In this document: in pieces, positions 1-6,933 of the stretch
How positions within the stretch are numbered: position 1 is the first letter of the stretch
Layout: every line of letters starts with the position of its first letter
Source: B16-G9 sp964455635
Lineage (GTDB): Bacteria > Bacteroidota > Bacteroidia > Bacteroidales > F082
DNA length: 9,769 nucleotides
Assembly: GCA_964455635.1 (NCBI GenBank)
Contig: CAYVWX010000115.1
Span: 1 to 9,769, forward strand
Reading direction: 5' to 3'
Made by a program: the position numbers and the translations under genes
Notes under the pieces: generated by a model
Told to the model about the DNA's origin: nothing
What the model saw: only the letters and a program-made list of their open reading frames with translations
The model's database searches: none

Positions 1-170
1 GGTAAATCAAAAGTGTCGCCGTCGGGGGTGTTTGTTTTAGCCGAAACCAACAACATCTCTCTGTATTCTCTTTTGTTAAAATAGGGTTTCAGGCTTTGTG
101 CCGATAGATGAAATGAAAATAAACTTTCAAAGATAAAAATCACTATAAAAGTTAACAACCTCTTTTTCAT
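1..170 (-). CDS. N-terminal fragment of an exported protein, possibly lipase-family hydrolase
   Basis: A reading frame opens with ATG at 170-168 and continues without a stop to the left edge, giving 56 complete codons, so the gene is cut by the window and not broken. The protein starts MKKRLLTFIVIFIF, a positively charged n-region followed by a hydrophobic segment, and has a likely signal peptidase I site after LSA (residues 22-24), just before QSLKP. An exported (periplasmic or outer) product is therefore well supported. The start of the mature part, SLKPYFNKREYREMLLVSAK, resembles from memory the start of Bacteroidota lipase (class 3-like) proteins; no catalytic motif lies within the visible part, so that name is only a guess. 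The gene lies downstream of the carboxypeptidase gene on the same strand, separated from it by 124 bp that include a 7-bp repeat tract. Confidence 0.6.
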   Translation of the reverse strand, partial: MKKRLLTFIVIFIFESLFSFHLSAQSLKPYFNKREYREMLLVSAKTNTPDGDTFDL

Positions 171-211
171 AATTTTATATTAAAATGATGTTTAAAAACA
201 CATCCTCCCCC

Positions 212-267
212 CACTCCCAACTCTTAACTCCTAACTCCTAACTCCCAACTCCTAACTCCTAACTCTC
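212..267. repeat. Heptanucleotide tandem repeat, consensus AACTCCT, about 8 units
   Basis: Eight consecutive 7-bp units read CACTCCC, AACTCTT, AACTCCT, AACTCCT, AACTCCC, AACTCCT, AACTCCT, AACTCTC; the outer units are degenerate. On the transcribed (minus) strand the unit is AGGAGTT, so the RNA would carry a purine-rich ladder. The tract lies between the stop of the carboxypeptidase gene and the start of the next minus-strand gene, and touches neither reading frame. Short heptamer repeats of this kind are known between genes in cyanobacteria and also occur in Bacteroidota. Copy number may vary between strains. Confidence 0.9.
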
Positions 268-294
268 TCCATCCATCTCCTGCCTGATTTGCAT

Positions 295-2610
295 TTATTT
301 TTTTACCAACTTTTTTATAACAGACTCTTTTTTTGTGTTAATGATTATAAAATAGATGCCTTTGGGTAAGTTTTGTATGTTTAATGAAATCTGTTTGCGA
401 TGTGCTTCAGTATGTAAGACAGCACGTCCCGAAATATCCATTAATTTAATATCGTTGACCATTTCACTGCTTTCAACCGTAACATACCCGTTTGCAGGGT
501 TTGGATGTATTACAACCGTTTGATTTTTAAACTCTTCAATACCCACACCCGTATCACAGCTCATCACTGCTTCCCATCCCGAATGGGTTACATTGTTATC
601 AGAATGGAATTTAAAAGTCAATGCCCCACTGCTGTTGGAAGCCGTAATTTTACCGGGGTTTGCAGCTCCGCAATATAGGCCTATTGGCGTTGCCGTGGTG
701 GAGCTGCCATCGTAAATTTCCAAATAGTCGTAGCTGCAGTTGGCTTCGGGCTCCACATCAAAACTTGTAAAATCGGCAACCATTTTAGCATTGGCGGTAG
801 CCGGATAAAAGGTCATAACAAAATCTTCGTTGTCGCTGTAATTGTTATCGGCACCACCGGAATCGTAAAAATTACCATCGCAAACGGTAAACGAACCGTT
901 TTGCATTAAATAATTATTCGATACGGTAATATAATTTTCTTTAGTCAGTTGATCTTGAGCGCCGCTTGAATCGGTTACGGTAAGCGATACATCAAACTGT
1001 CCCGTTTGGCTGTACACAATTCCCTGCGGATTTTGGTCCGACGACGAGGAAGGAGTGCCACCCGGAAACGACCAACTCCACGAAACGATGCTGTCGCCGT
1101 ACGAATTATCGAAAAAGTTAACAGCATCGCCACTGCTAATGGTTGTGTCATCAGCATAAAAACCGGCCAAAACAGGGCCTGCAGGCTGAAGCTGAACATT
1201 GATAACGGAGGCATGCCTGTCGGATACTGTAACGGTAATGGTTTGTGTATTGTAGCCATAGGCCGAATAGGTAATGTCGTAGGTACCGGCTTTTAGCATC
1301 CGGTGGTAGTTGCCAACGGGCAGCGACGAATATACCTCAGAGTTATCTTTGTCATGACCTGAGATATACACCTTGGCAACAATGGGATCGCCCGACAGAC
1401 TGTTGGTAATCACACCTCTTACTCCATAAGTTGATTCTTTCATATAATTTAAAAACGACCGGTAATCGGAATCCCAAAATCCGGGAAGCTGTGATGCGGG
1501 TGGTGTTTTGTCGTACGACAGCTCCAGTGTAAACTCACGACAATGCTTAAAATAATTCATATAATCCTGGCGGCCTCCTGTGATAGAGTACCAGGCGTAT
1601 CCGTTGGTAACGCCATTATTTAGTGCGGTAAAATATCCGGAAGGGCCATATTGGTGAATGGTGTCGGCAAACTCACGCGAAACAAAATACCACCAGTCAT
1701 TGTCGGCTGTTAACTGAGCCCAGGTGTCCCAGGGGTAGTTGGCCACTTCGGAGCCGGTGTGAAGATTAGCCGCCATCACCAAATCATGCTCATCGGCAAA
1801 ATTCATAAAGGCAACGGTTTCATCCTGATAGGCATTGCCATCGGGATGGGGGCCGGCAGCAGGGTCGGGATAATTCCGGTTTAAATCAACGTTGTTTGCA
1901 TTGGTACGGGTGGCTCCGTAAACCGTGCTGTTCCCACCATGATAGGTGCCATCGGGATTGGCTAAGGGATTTATCCAAATATCAATGCTGTCAACAATAT
2001 TGGTTACTTCGGGAATAACACCATAGTTTGACAGCAGATAATCAATAAGATGCAGCATCAGCACATAGCCGGTAACCTCATCGCCGTGCATGGTGGAGGT
2101 GTACATAAACTCCGGTTCGTTTTGCGCTGTTGTCAAATCGTTGTTAATGTGAATAAAAAGCAGCTCCCGGCCACTATTAAGCGTATCAATGCTGATTAAC
2201 CGGCATAGCGAAGGGTAATCGGATGCAAACTGTTGCATCATGCTCACATAGCCTTCGTAGGTAGGGTAGAAATCCCAGTCGCTGACCTCTTTCAGGTTTA
2301 TATTATTTAACATTCGCGGCCTGCGAAGCATGGAAGGCGGGGTAAGCACCTTGTATTTTAATCCGGTTAACAAAAACCTTTCAAATCCGGCTTTATTGGC
2401 ATAGGCAACAATACCGTCAGGATTAATTTTATCAACGTAAACCATCTTGCCGACTTTCTGCACATCGGTTAAAGGATTGGCTGTTATGATGTTAAAATAC
2501 ACCTCACCACGATTGTTTAAAAAATTCAATGCCTTGCTTTTTTCGCTTTGCTGTGCAAATGCAGTCAGGTAAAAAGCAACGATAAATGTTAAAATAAAAA
2601 ACCTCTTCAT
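295..2610 (-). CDS. Secreted M14 zinc carboxypeptidase with PKD, CUB and T9SS sorting domains
   Basis: The 771-residue product has a signal peptide (residues 1-19, cleavage near AFA|QQ) and an N-terminal region to about 110. The M14 catalytic domain (about 115-390) shows zinc ligands H175 and E178 (MHGDE) and H284 (NLHTG), substrate-binding N244-R245 (DLNRNYPD), the GGRQDY segment and the catalytic glutamate E363 (FTLELSYDK). This pattern, followed by a transthyretin-like regulatory domain (396-476, starting GVRGVITN), is typical of the carboxypeptidase D/N branch (M14B). A PKD domain (about 482-564), a CUB domain (about 572-686, with four cysteines C577, C625, C647, C685 and the DYLEIYDG motif) and a C-terminal T9SS type A sorting domain (about 698-771, HPNPANGYV to KKLVKK) follow. 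The expected role is trimming C-terminal residues from peptides outside the cell, on the surface or released. All catalytic residues are present. The ATG at 2610 directly precedes the signal peptide and is the natural start. Confidence 0.93.
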   Translation of the reverse strand: MKRFFILTFIVAFYLTAFAQQSEKSKALNFLNNRGEVYFNIITANPLTDVQKVGKMVYVDKINPDGIVAYANKAGFERFLLTGLKYKVLTPPSMLRRPRMLNNINLKEVSDWDFYPTYEGYVSMMQQFASDYPSLCRLISIDTLNSGRELLFIHINNDLTTAQNEPEFMYTSTMHGDEVTGYVLMLHLIDYLLSNYGVIPEVTNIVDSIDIWINPLANPDGTYHGGNSTVYGATRTNANNVDLNRNYPDPAAGPHPDGNAYQDETVAFMNFADEHDLVMAANLHTGSEVANYPWDTWAQLTADNDWWYFVSREFADTIHQYGPSGYFTALNNGVTNGYAWYSITGGRQDYMNYFKHCREFTLELSYDKTPPASQLPGFWDSDYRSFLNYMKESTYGVRGVITNSLSGDPIVAKVYISGHDKDNSEVYSSLPVGNYHRMLKAGTYDITYSAYGYNTQTITVTVSDRHASVINVQLQPAGPVLAGFYADDTTISSGDAVNFFDNSYGDSIVSWSWSFPGGTPSSSSDQNPQGIVYSQTGQFDVSLTVTDSSGAQDQLTKENYITVSNNYLMQNGSFTVCDGNFYDSGGADNNYSDNEDFVMTFYPATANAKMVADFTSFDVEPEANCSYDYLEIYDGSSTTATPIGLYCGAANPGKITASNSSGALTFKFHSDNNVTHSGWEAVMSCDTGVGIEEFKNQTVVIHPNPANGYVTVESSEMVNDIKLMDISGRAVLHTEAHRKQISLNIQNLPKGIYFIIINTKKESVIKKLVKK

Positions 2611-2790
2611 TTGATTATTATTATGGGTGTTACCGGGATTCCGTTTTATATAGCTTACAATTTTTCGGTTCTCTTTCTGCGAAGTTGTGTGAAGTTAACC
2701 TGTATAATCATTTTAGAATTTATTGCATATTCAATTATATTTGCCAAACTTTAAACAGCTTCTATTTTAATTATTGCGCATACGACTTGG

Positions 2791-2946
2791 TTAAACAGTC
2801 TCCTTTTTTGTATTTCTTTTCTTTTTAACTGTTCTTTTAGATTTTAACTTTCTAATTAATTCACTAATGGCTTTTCTTTCTTTGTTTGTTAAAGGTGGAC
2901 TTTGTATTATGAAGTCAACATTTTCAGGTTCTTTTATATGTCCCAT
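2791..2946 (-). CDS. Small basic protein of 51 residues, second gene of the GNAT-like cassette
   Basis: An ATG at 2946-2944 opens a 51-codon frame ending with TAA at 2793-2791. The ATG lies only 2 bp after the stop of the GNAT-like gene, which points to translational coupling and one transcript. The protein begins MGHIKEPENVDFIIQSPPLT, continues with a predicted helix (NKERKAISELIRKLKSKR, about residues 21-38) and ends in a very basic tail. There is no signal peptide or membrane segment. From memory, short Bacteroidota proteins starting MGH(I/L)KEP with a PLT..(D/E)R..IS pattern exist, often next to a protein of about 170 residues; this has not been checked. The function is unknown. The basic helix and tail would suit binding to nucleic acid or to the partner protein. 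Confidence 0.7.
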   Translation of the reverse strand: MGHIKEPENVDFIIQSPPLTNKERKAISELIRKLKSKRTVKKKRNTKKETV

Positions 2947-2948
2947 GA

Positions 2949-3479
2949 TTATAGTATTTTAAAATATTTTTCTACTAATTTCTTTGATGCATTTGTTTCA
3001 ATTATCATTCGTTGGTTCATAAAATGAAATGCACCTAACGTTTTTTCGTAGTGTTTGATAAGGTTTGTTTTCGCCGTGAAAGCAACAAACCCTTCAAATT
3101 CCTTTTGAAACGATAATTTACATGCATAAGCAACTAAATTTCCTGCAACTCCTTCGTATAATTTTCGTTTCCCAATATTGAACGGTGCACTTTCCAATAA
3201 ATTCATAAAAATATGATCTTTTTCAACTGTAACGCTAAGTAATCCCTGAATAACCTTCGGATTATTCACAATAGTCAGTTTGTAAACTTCTTTTGATAAA
3301 TTTTTATGTTCTGTTTTCCAATTAAAATTCCAACCGTTTTTTTTCAGAACAGTTTTTAAATCGGTTTTGGTCAAAAGGGAGATTTCAGTTTGAAAGCTGT
3401 CGCCGGAAATTGTGTTCAGTATTGAATTTGTCAATCTGTCAATTATAAAATCCTGTTCTATATTCTGCTTTTGCACCAT
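2949..3479 (-). CDS. GNAT-like (acetyltransferase-fold) protein of unknown function, 176 residues
   Basis: The likely start is ATG at 3479-3477; a TTG two codons upstream would extend the frame but lies inside a -7 promoter box. The C-terminal half looks like the core of the GNAT fold: KLYEGVAGNLVAYACKLS (residues 106-123) occupies the place of the acetyl-CoA-binding loop and helix, the strand-like stretch EGFVAFTAKT (129-138) follows, and then NLIKHYEKTLGAF (139-151), like the 'FYEKLGF' segment of N-acetyltransferases, and a closing strand RMIIE (157-161). The N-terminal 100 residues are not recognised. The loop departs from the classical (Q/R)xxGx(G/A) motif, so acetyl-CoA binding is inferred from layout only. 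There is no export signal, so it should be cytoplasmic. It is followed after 2 bp by a 51-residue basic protein, probably its partner. The cassette is richer in A and T than the flanking genes, which may mean horizontal acquisition. Substrate unknown. Confidence 0.75.
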   Translation of the reverse strand: MVQKQNIEQDFIIDRLTNSILNTISGDSFQTEISLLTKTDLKTVLKKNGWNFNWKTEHKNLSKEVYKLTIVNNPKVIQGLLSVTVEKDHIFMNLLESAPFNIGKRKLYEGVAGNLVAYACKLSFQKEFEGFVAFTAKTNLIKHYEKTLGAFHFMNQRMIIETNASKKLVEKYFKIL

Positions 3480-3482
3480 ACA

Positions 3483-3490
3483 CAAAGATA
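3483..3490 (-). promoter_or_regulatory. Bacteroidota-type -7 promoter box upstream of the GNAT-like cassette
   Basis: On the minus strand 3490-3483 reads TATCTTTG, an exact match to the Bacteroidota -7 consensus TAnnTTTG. It ends 3 nt before the ATG at 3479, so transcription would begin at or next to the start codon (leaderless or nearly so). No TTG is seen at the usual -33 distance, which lowers confidence. Confidence 0.45.
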
Positions 3491-3670
3491 ATAATATTTA
3501 GTTAATTTTCATCTTCTTATTGTGTTTTTTTCGGTTTACAACGCTTAAAGAACGGATGTTTTACTTGTATAAAGTAGCAGTAAAAAAATAGACAGTTTTC
3601 TAAGAAGCGCCATATAATTATTTGATATTCTATTCCTTGTTTTGTCACGATTTTTGCCTACCCCTATCCA

Positions 3671-3686
3671 TTCGATAAATTCAGGG
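3671..3686. repeat. Possible copy of a dispersed extragenic repeat (TTCGACAAGCTCAGGG type)
   Basis: The bases TTCGATAAATTCAGGG differ at a few positions from the TTCGACAAGCTCAGGG word that recurs between genes in many bacteria and is often mistranslated as PEPVEG- or PEFIEG-like peptides. The minus-strand translation here gives PEFIEW. It is a single copy inside a GC-richer patch, and only comparison with the rest of the genome can prove repetition. Confidence 0.4.
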
Positions 3687-3775
3687 CGAGCGACCGGCAG
3701 GAGGATTTCATTAAAAGACACTACCTCTGAACTTAATTGTTATTCGAAATAGTTGTACTTATTGATGGCTTAAAA

Positions 3776-3802
3776 TTTTAAGGTGGCATAACCATCTTAA
3801 AA
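3776..3802 (-). terminator. Hairpin overlapping the dapA stop codon, possible weak terminator
   Basis: The arms TTTTAAGGTGG (3776-3786) and CCATCTTAAAA (3792-3802) face each other around the loop CATAA. The pairing is complete on plus-strand RNA with one G-U pair, and has one A-C mismatch on minus-strand RNA. After the hairpin the minus strand continues with only four T residues. The stop codon of dapA (3799-3797) lies within the stem. Its position suits transcription termination or transcript end stabilisation, but the short T run makes intrinsic termination uncertain. Confidence 0.4.
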
Positions 3803-4675
3803 TGAAGAGATAATTTTTTGCAACTGAACCTGCAAGGCTTTGTTAACTTTAACCATGGGCAGCCGCAAATTATTTTTAGCCAAATCCATCATGCTTAAAG
3901 CGGCCTTAATGCCGGCCGGGTTACCATCGGCAAAAATCGCATCAATAAACTCAAGCAACGAAAAATGAATTTTCAAAGCTTCATCCGGTTTTTTGTCTTT
4001 CAACAGCCTCACCATTTGAGAATACGCTTTGGGATAAGCCATGGCCGCTACCGAGATTACTCCGTCGGCTCCCATGGCCATCATGGGAAAAGTTAATGCA
4101 TCGTCACCCGAAAAAACTTTAAATCCTTTTGGCCTGTCGCGTAGCAACTTCATAATCTGCCCCATATTACCCGAAGCTTCTTTCACGCCTTTAATATTTT
4201 TAAAATCTTTTGCCAGCCGAACCGTTGTTTCAGCCGATATGGTTGAGCACGTTCGTCCGGGAACATTATACAGAATAACCGGCACCGGACTGGCACCGGC
4301 AATCAACTTAAAGTGGTTGTATATTCCTTTTTGATTGGGCTTATTGTAATAAGGTGCAACCGATAAAATGGCATCAATACCGTCAAAATCCTGCCCTTTA
4401 ATATAATCAACAATGGCATGGGTATTGTTTCCACCGCATCCCAACACGATGGGAACGCGATTGTCAACTGTTTCTTTTATAAAATTTACCACCGCATACT
4501 TTTCATCCATACTCAGCGTTGCCGCCTCGCTGGTTGTTCCCAGGGCTACAATAAAGTCAATCCCTCCGTTAATAATGTGTTCGATAATTGTTTCCAGCGA
4601 TGTAAAATCCACTGTACCATAATTATGGAAAGGAGTTACAATAGCAACTCCGGTTCCGTCGATGCCTGTTTTCAT
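3797..4675 (-). CDS. dapA: 4-hydroxy-tetrahydrodipicolinate synthase
   Basis: DapA condenses pyruvate with L-aspartate-4-semialdehyde in the cytoplasm, the first step specific to diaminopimelate and lysine synthesis. The 292-residue length is normal for this (beta/alpha)8-barrel enzyme. Visible active-site residues are T47-T48 in GTTSEA, Y110 in APYYNKPNQKG, Y136 and R141 in LYNVPGRT, and the Schiff-base lysine K165 in IKGVKEASGN. These match E. coli T44/T45, Y107, Y133, R138 and K161, which favours true DapA over other barrel lyases of the same superfamily such as N-acetylneuraminate lyase or KDG aldolase. The ATG at 4675 begins the typical MKTGIDGTGVAIVTPF stretch, so the start is secure. 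The gene stands alone, divergent from the PhnP-like gene across a 104-bp region, and no other lysine gene is in the window. No lysine riboswitch is seen upstream. Confidence 0.96.
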   Translation of the reverse strand: MKTGIDGTGVAIVTPFHNYGTVDFTSLETIIEHIINGGIDFIVALGTTSEAATLSMDEKYAVVNFIKETVDNRVPIVLGCGGNNTHAIVDYIKGQDFDGIDAILSVAPYYNKPNQKGIYNHFKLIAGASPVPVILYNVPGRTCSTISAETTVRLAKDFKNIKGVKEASGNMGQIMKLLRDRPKGFKVFSGDDALTFPMMAMGADGVISVAAMAYPKAYSQMVRLLKDKKPDEALKIHFSLLEFIDAIFADGNPAGIKAALSMMDLAKNNLRLPMVKVNKALQVQLQKIISSF

Positions 4676-4747
4676 AAGTGTTGTTTTTGCAAAGAAGATG
4701 GTAAAATTAAAAAAATAATAATTTAAAAAGTCGTTTATTGAATTACC

Positions 4748-4773
4748 TTTGACAAATCAATGAATTATTTTTG
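4748..4773 (+). promoter_or_regulatory. Candidate promoter of the PhnP-like gene
   Basis: TATTTTTG at 4766-4773 is an exact match to the -7 consensus TAnnTTTG, and TTTG at 4748-4751 could serve as the -33 box. The 14-nt gap between them is shorter than usual. The -7 box ends 6 nt before the ATG at 4780, so the 5' leader would be at most a few bases. Confidence 0.45.
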
Positions 4774-4779
4774 TCATCA

Positions 4780-5541
4780 ATGAAAATTACTTTCTTAGGA
4801 ACCGGCACTTCACAGGGAATTCCCGTGGTGGCATGCCCCTGTGATGTGTGCCACAGCGACAACAAAAAAGATAACCGGTTGAGGACTTCCGTTTTGGTTG
4901 AAAGCAATAATGTACGCTTTACCATTGATGCCGGTCCCGATTTCCGGTATCAAATGCTCCGAAAAGATGTTAAACACTTGGATGCCATACTTATAACACA
5001 CAGTCATAAAGATCACATTGGCGGACTTGATGATGTGCGATCGTTTAACTATCTGCAAAAAAAGGCCATGGATATTTATGTAACGCCCTTTCATCAAAAG
5101 GAAATTATGCGCGAGTATTCCTATGCTTTTCAGGAGAACCCCTATCCCGGAGTGCCTAACTTTCATTTGATTGACATTGATGAAAAGCCGTTTTTTGTGG
5201 GCAGTGTTAAAATAACCCCATTATCTGTTTTACATTTAAAAATGGATGTTACCGCGTTTAAAATAGGTAACTTTGCTTATATAACCGACACAAATTATAT
5301 TCCAGGATCTGTTTTAGCCGAGCTGCTGAATTGCAAAGTTATTGTGTTAAACGCACTTAGGAAAAAGAAACACCTCTCGCATTACAATTTGGAAGAAGCT
5401 GTAAACGTTTTAAAATTTTTGCGTCCCGAAAAAGCTTACATAACCCATATTAGCCACCTGATGGGGTTTCACCGGGAGGTTAATAAAGAACTTCCTGATT
5501 TTATTGAACTTGCTTACGACGGGCTTGAAGTAGAAATATAG
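4780..5541 (+). CDS. PhnP-like metallo-beta-lactamase-fold hydrolase
   Basis: This 253-residue protein has the features of the PhnP branch of metallo-beta-lactamase-fold phosphodiesterases. The N-terminus MKITFLGTGTSQGIP is the first strand pair. THSHKDH (residues 73-79) gives metal ligands H74, H76, D78 and H79, with H152 (SVLHLK), D170 (YITDTN) and H223 (THISH) completing the two-metal site. C19, C21 and C24 (ACPCDVC) together with H226 reproduce the spacing of the structural zinc site of E. coli PhnP (three cysteines plus one histidine). PhnP cleaves a cyclic ribose phosphodiester made in phosphonate breakdown, but no phn gene lies nearby, so the substrate here may be another cyclic or linear phosphodiester. 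There is no export signal, so it should be cytoplasmic. The start is set at ATG 4780: a TTG at 4771 would add three residues but overlaps the -7 box. A phosphodiesterase lipoprotein gene follows after 78 bp on the same strand. Confidence 0.88.
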   Translation: MKITFLGTGTSQGIPVVACPCDVCHSDNKKDNRLRTSVLVESNNVRFTIDAGPDFRYQMLRKDVKHLDAILITHSHKDHIGGLDDVRSFNYLQKKAMDIYVTPFHQKEIMREYSYAFQENPYPGVPNFHLIDIDEKPFFVGSVKITPLSVLHLKMDVTAFKIGNFAYITDTNYIPGSVLAELLNCKVIVLNALRKKKHLSHYNLEEAVNVLKFLRPEKAYITHISHLMGFHREVNKELPDFIELAYDGLEVEI

Positions 5542-5619
5542 CAGCCTACTGATTATGAAGAATATTTATTACCCCGGATAATTATAATTGTAAAATTTAA
5601 TAACCATAGAATTTAATTT

Positions 5620-6840
5620 ATGAAACATTTTATTTATTCAACAGCTGTGTTATTAGCCATTGTTTTTTCATCGTGCCAACAACACACAAAAAAAACCCAA
5701 ACGCCAAAACGATATGTTGTTATGCTGTCGCTGGATGGTTTCAGATGGGATTACGAAGATATGTATCATACACCCGTATTGGATTCCATTTCAAAGGCAG
5801 GTGTTCGGGCACAGTCGATGCAGCCTGTTTTTCCATCGAAAACTTTTCCAAACCATTACTCGCTGGCAACAGGGCTGTATGCCGACGGACATGGCATTGT
5901 TTTAAACAACTTTTACGCTGAAGATTTGGGTAAAGATTACAACAAAAAAGATAAATCCACGGTTGGCGAGGGTGTATTTTATGGTGGCGAACCTTTATGG
6001 AATACCGCAATTAAAAACGGCCTTAAATCGGCAACTCTGTTTTGGGTCGGTTCCGAAGCCGATATACAGGGCATGCGGCCTACCTACTGGAAAAAATACA
6101 ACCAGAAGATGCCCTTTAAGGCAAGAATAGACACGGTAATCCATTGGCTTAAACTACCTTACGGAAAGCGGCCACACCTTGTTATGTGGTATTATCACGA
6201 ACCTGACCACACGGCTCATGGTTTTGGCCCGGAAAGCAAAGAAACCAAACAGGTTGTCGAACAAATTGATGGCTGGCTGGGCGATTTTTTCAGGGAAGCC
6301 CGCAAGCTGCCCATATACGACAGCATCGATTTTATTATCGTATCCGACCATGGCATGACACAGCTGTCGCCCGACAAGCAGGTAATTTTAGATGAATATC
6401 TTGACACTTCCGATTTGGTACGGTTCGACGGATGGAACCCCAATTACAACATCCAGCCAAAGGCAGGTAAGGAGATTAAGGTTTGGAATGCCTTACAAAA
6501 AATTCCAAATGTTGAGGTATGGAAACGGGGAACACTTCCGAAACGGCTTAATTATGGAAAAAATTTACGAATTTACAGTTATGTGCTGGTAGGAAAACCC
6601 GGATGGAGTGTGTACTGGTCGTGGCAAAATAAAAACGGACGAGGTGCCCACGGATACGACAACAGTTTTAAAGATATGCAGGCAATATTTTATGCTATGG
6701 GCCCCGATTTTAAATCAGGATTCAAACAACCGGCCTTTCCCAATGTGGATGTTTACCCATTGGTTACCAAACTATTGAGTATCAAACCTGCTCCCAACAA
6801 CGGAAACATAAATGATGTTCGGGGTATGCTTAAACCTTAA
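5620..6840 (+). CDS. Nucleotide pyrophosphatase/phosphodiesterase (NPP) family lipoprotein
   Basis: This 406-residue member of the alkaline phosphatase superfamily has the full NPP metal and nucleophile set: D39 (LSLDGFR), nucleophile T75 (FPSKTFPNHY), D196 and H200 (HEPDHTAH), D243-H244 (VSDHGM) and H344 (GAHGYDN). Family members hydrolyse phosphodiester or pyrophosphate bonds in nucleotides, nucleotide sugars or lipid head groups. The N-terminus is a lipoprotein signal peptide with the cysteine at C19 (VFSSCQQ), so the mature protein should be lipid-anchored in the envelope, facing the periplasm or the surface. The likely role is breaking down extracellular nucleotides or other phosphodiesters; specificity cannot be read from the sequence. 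The frame is intact and has a normal bacterial NPP length. No -7 box is seen in the 78-bp gap upstream, so it may be co-transcribed with the PhnP-like gene. Confidence 0.92.
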   Translation: MKHFIYSTAVLLAIVFSSCQQHTKKTQTPKRYVVMLSLDGFRWDYEDMYHTPVLDSISKAGVRAQSMQPVFPSKTFPNHYSLATGLYADGHGIVLNNFYAEDLGKDYNKKDKSTVGEGVFYGGEPLWNTAIKNGLKSATLFWVGSEADIQGMRPTYWKKYNQKMPFKARIDTVIHWLKLPYGKRPHLVMWYYHEPDHTAHGFGPESKETKQVVEQIDGWLGDFFREARKLPIYDSIDFIIVSDHGMTQLSPDKQVILDEYLDTSDLVRFDGWNPNYNIQPKAGKEIKVWNALQKIPNVEVWKRGTLPKRLNYGKNLRIYSYVLVGKPGWSVYWSWQNKNGRGAHGYDNSFKDMQAIFYAMGPDFKSGFKQPAFPNVDVYPLVTKLLSIKPAPNNGNINDVRGMLKP

Positions 6841-6933
6841 GTCAAATAGTACTTTGGTTTTGCCCTTAAGACTGCTTTTTTGTCATTCTTTTTACCCAAA
6901 CCGGGTTTGATGATTATTGCTTTCATTCGTGCA

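Larger units (their letters stand above)
3480..3796. other. 317-bp stretch without a supported gene, with a repeat-like core and an open frame
   Basis: This stretch lies between the GNAT-like cassette and dapA. It holds the -7 box at 3483-3490, a GC-richer patch around 3684-3704 within AT-rich surroundings, and the start of a hairpin overlapping the dapA stop. On the minus strand a frame is open for 64 codons (3739-3545, stop TAA). Its only ATG (at 3613) would give just 22 residues (MALLRKLSIF...TSKTSVL). Part of the frame reads ARPEFIEW, a translation pattern typical of dispersed extragenic repeats, and a downstream part (RNRISNNYMALLRKLSIFLL) faintly resembles the C-terminus of ISAs1-like transposases. 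Neither reading is strong enough to call a gene or pseudogene. Confidence 0.5.

Noticed and set aside
975..1296. Overlapping open frames on both strands within the carboxypeptidase gene
   Set aside because: They overlap a gene with full domain and catalytic-residue support, lack recognisable motifs, and look like chance frames in the low-stop PKD-coding part.
2611..2790. Promoter for the carboxypeptidase gene
   Set aside because: No exact TAnnTTTG box is present on the minus strand here. The nearest variant (TATAATTG) has one mismatch, and the TTTG near it is far too close to act as a -33 box.
3480..3485. TTG start two codons upstream for the GNAT-like protein
   Set aside because: It lies inside the -7 box TATCTTTG (3490-3483), and an ATG follows two codons later at 3479.
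4771..4779. TTG start three codons upstream for the PhnP-like protein
   Set aside because: The TTG overlaps the -7 box TATTTTTG, and the family normally starts at the MKITFLGTG strand encoded from ATG 4780.
6833..6881. Intrinsic terminator after the NPP gene (CTTAAG words followed by six T)
   Set aside because: The only pairing is the self-complementary CTTAAG with a loop of over 20 nt and no GC-rich stem, so it is too weak to call.
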